A stretch of DNA of 43,005 nucleotides, taken from Ruminococcus sp. Its GTDB lineage: Bacteria > Bacillota > Clostridia > Oscillospirales > Acutalibacteraceae. The notes below the pieces were generated by a model. The model saw nothing but the letters and a program-made list of their open reading frames with translations. It was not told the origin of the DNA and ran no database searches. Below, piece by piece: positions 41,705-43,005 of this stretch. Position 1 is the first letter of the stretch, and each line of letters starts with the position of its first letter. Made by a program: the position numbers and the translations under genes. Where the stretch lies: positions 1 through 43,005 of the forward strand of contig JAFLSM010000018.1 of the NCBI GenBank assembly GCA_022510955.1, in the 5' to 3' direction.

Positions 41705-42628
41705 TTATTCAAGGTTTGACTTGATGAAATTTGTCATATCTTCGGCAGTTGAATATTGAAGCTCACTTTCAAAGCCGTGACCTACGCCCTCTTCTGTCTT
41801 TAGCTTTGCATTTTCATAGACCTCTACTGCCCTTTCCGAATATGAAAACGGCACAACCTGATCATCAGTACCATGATAAATCATTACAGGTCCTTTGTAT
41901 TTGCTGATTTCGTCATAGACATCAAAGGTTAAACAATCGGCATAATAAACCTTTCCAAGCTTCATCCCCCATATTGAATACTCTTCGGGAACATCATCTG
42001 TATCAGGATAAAGGCAGTTCGCCATATCAGGTATGCTGTAAGCAGGATACAAAAGTGTAAGCCCCCTTACCTTATTGGAAAGCTCTGAGGCGCAGAGTGA
42101 CGCCACAACACCTCCCTGACTTTCTCCCATAAGAAACATATTATCAGCGTCAACATAATCAAGACTCTTTATCTTCTCAAAAACAGATAGCATATCTTTC
42201 TTTTCGGTGAGAATAGACATATCAGTGGTTTTGCCGTCACTTTTGCTGTCATTTGAACCTCCGCAAAAATCAAAAAGATAGGTAACTATACCGTTTTTTG
42301 CAAATGTTTCTGCATATCTAACATTGTTGCTATATCTACCTGTAAAACCGTGACCGACTATTACAGTCGGAAATTTTTGATTGTTTTCTCCCTGCGGAAT
42401 ATAGATTTGTCCGTAAATGTTATTGTTATCTCTTTTGCACCAAAGTTCTTCTATTTTATATTCATACATTTTACCAATCTCCATATTGCTATCTTGTTCT
42501 GTTGTATCTTGCGTGGAATCAGTCTGAACAACTGTTTGCTCCTCACCTGATGAGCCGTTACAGCCAATGAACAGAATTGCACAAAATATAATTAAAGTCA
42601 AAACTATACTTAAATGCCGAAATTTCAA
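41705..42628 (-). CDS. Alpha/beta-hydrolase lipoprotein (esterase-like)
   Basis: 307 residues from TTG 42628 (AGAGG eight bases upstream; the GTG at 42637 overlaps that site). The lipoprotein signal LIIFCAILFIGC ends at Cys, followed by a Ser/Thr/Gln-rich spacer, so it is anchored on the outer face of the membrane. Alpha/beta-hydrolase motifs: oxyanion HGFTGR, nucleophile elbow GESQGG, acid in HGTDDQVVP and His in GVGHGF. Similar enzymes are acyl or feruloyl esterases that trim plant polysaccharides or esters; the substrate here is unknown. The catalytic triad is complete. Confidence 0.85.
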   Translation of the reverse strand: MKFRHLSIVLTLIIFCAILFIGCNGSSGEEQTVVQTDSTQDTTEQDSNMEIGKMYEYKIEELWCKRDNNNIYGQIYIPQGENNQKFPTVIVGHGFTGRYSNNVRYAETFAKNGIVTYLFDFCGGSNDSKSDGKTTDMSILTEKKDMLSVFEKIKSLDYVDADNMFLMGESQGGVVASLCASELSNKVRGLTLLYPAYSIPDMANCLYPDTDDVPEEYSIWGMKLGKVYYADCLTFDVYDEISKYKGPVMIYHGTDDQVVPFSYSERAVEVYENAKLKTEEGVGHGFESELQYSTAEDMTNFIKSNLE

Positions 42629-43005
42629 GAATAACACCTCTTACTTTTTATTTTAATAATTATATTTTAACACATAATTTATAAAATTAAAACAAAAAAG
42701 CATCCTGCAAAAGCGCGTGAGCCATAAGGAAACATTCACAAAAACATGACTTGCGCCAAGTAGACGGAAAAATGAAAAACGCTATGCAAAAGGTTGGTCC
42801 GATTGCATGGCGTTTTTCTTTGCCTGGGCGCCCGATTAGAATTTTTAGCGTCCGAAGGACGCGCAGCCGTCACGAAAGCGACGATATCAGGGGTTTGGAG
42901 AATTGCCCTCAACAAGCAATTTTTGCTGTTTGGTCATTTGTGAACCAACGGTGAAAATTCGCAAACTTGCACAAGTTTGCATTGCTTGCCAATTTGTGAA
43001 TCGCG
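42629..43005. other. Terminal 377 bases without a recognised gene
   Basis: Contains a hairpin with AAACGC/GCGTTT and ATGCAA/TTGCAT stems (about 42777-42814), a perfect GCGTCC-gaa-GGACGC hairpin (42848-42862) and GC-richer DNA than the rest of the window. It may be an intergenic repeat or the start of an RNA gene; no open frame here looks like a protein. Confidence 0.4.

Overview
The window looks like a chromosome segment of a low-GC Gram-positive Clostridia, most like the Ruminococcus / Oscillospiraceae group. The reasons are AT-rich DNA, strong GGAGG ribosome sites with many TTG/GTG starts, RNase J, RqcH, WalJ-RlmH, a SpoVT sporulation regulator, and secreted proteins with cohesin-like domains, starch-binding-like modules and C-terminal TGD-type sorting signals, as in the Ruminococcus bromii amylosome. 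The species is inference; there is no rRNA or tRNA here.

Layout. 1-5.1 kb: rnj (minus), rnhA, then iscS-iscU for Fe-S assembly. 5.0-22.3 kb: a 16,767-bp integrated element that splits spoVT. The first 33 codons of spoVT (5025-5123) are on the left. The remaining 147 codons (21891-22334) are on the right, fused in frame to the element's large serine recombinase. The 9-bp core GGCGACCCG is present at both junctions. Joining across it restores a 180-codon SpoVT with the family-typical REGDPLEIY sequence. Rejoining the element ends creates an attP with 10-bp inverted arms (TGTCAATGTT / AACATTGACA) centred exactly on GA within the core. The element carries an AbiE-type toxin-antitoxin pair behind an operator/promoter, a decayed ABC ATPase, a TnpV-like gene, a five-gene type I restriction-modification operon (XRE regulator, hsdM, an unknown gene, hsdS with TAEL-type spacer repeats, hsdR) in which every junction overlaps, relics of a phage minor capsid gene and a DNA adenine methylase, further regulators, and two small genes before the recombinase. 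It is organised like a skin-type element in a sporulation gene that has become a defence island.

22.3-29.3 kb: a ferrous-iron locus: flavodoxin, DUF3793 protein, AraC regulator, FeoB-associated Cys-rich peptide, feoB, two feoA, and a DtxR/MntR-family regulator. Near-identical GTTAGC-N4-GCTAAC palindromes lie in front of several of these genes and are the likely operators of the DtxR-family protein. 29.6-37.8 kb: three secreted, surface-anchored proteins (two-cohesin protein with X25-like modules, a CBM26-like protein, a single-cohesin membrane protein), interrupted by the housekeeping run walJ-rlmH-rqcH. 37.8-43.0 kb: galE, a cyclophilin, thrH behind a long leader, a SAM methyltransferase and an esterase-like lipoprotein; the last 377 bases hold no gene I recognise.

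The main result is the spoVT-splitting element. The sequence shows it is structurally able to excise cleanly. Whether it does, when, and in which cell type cannot be read from sequence.
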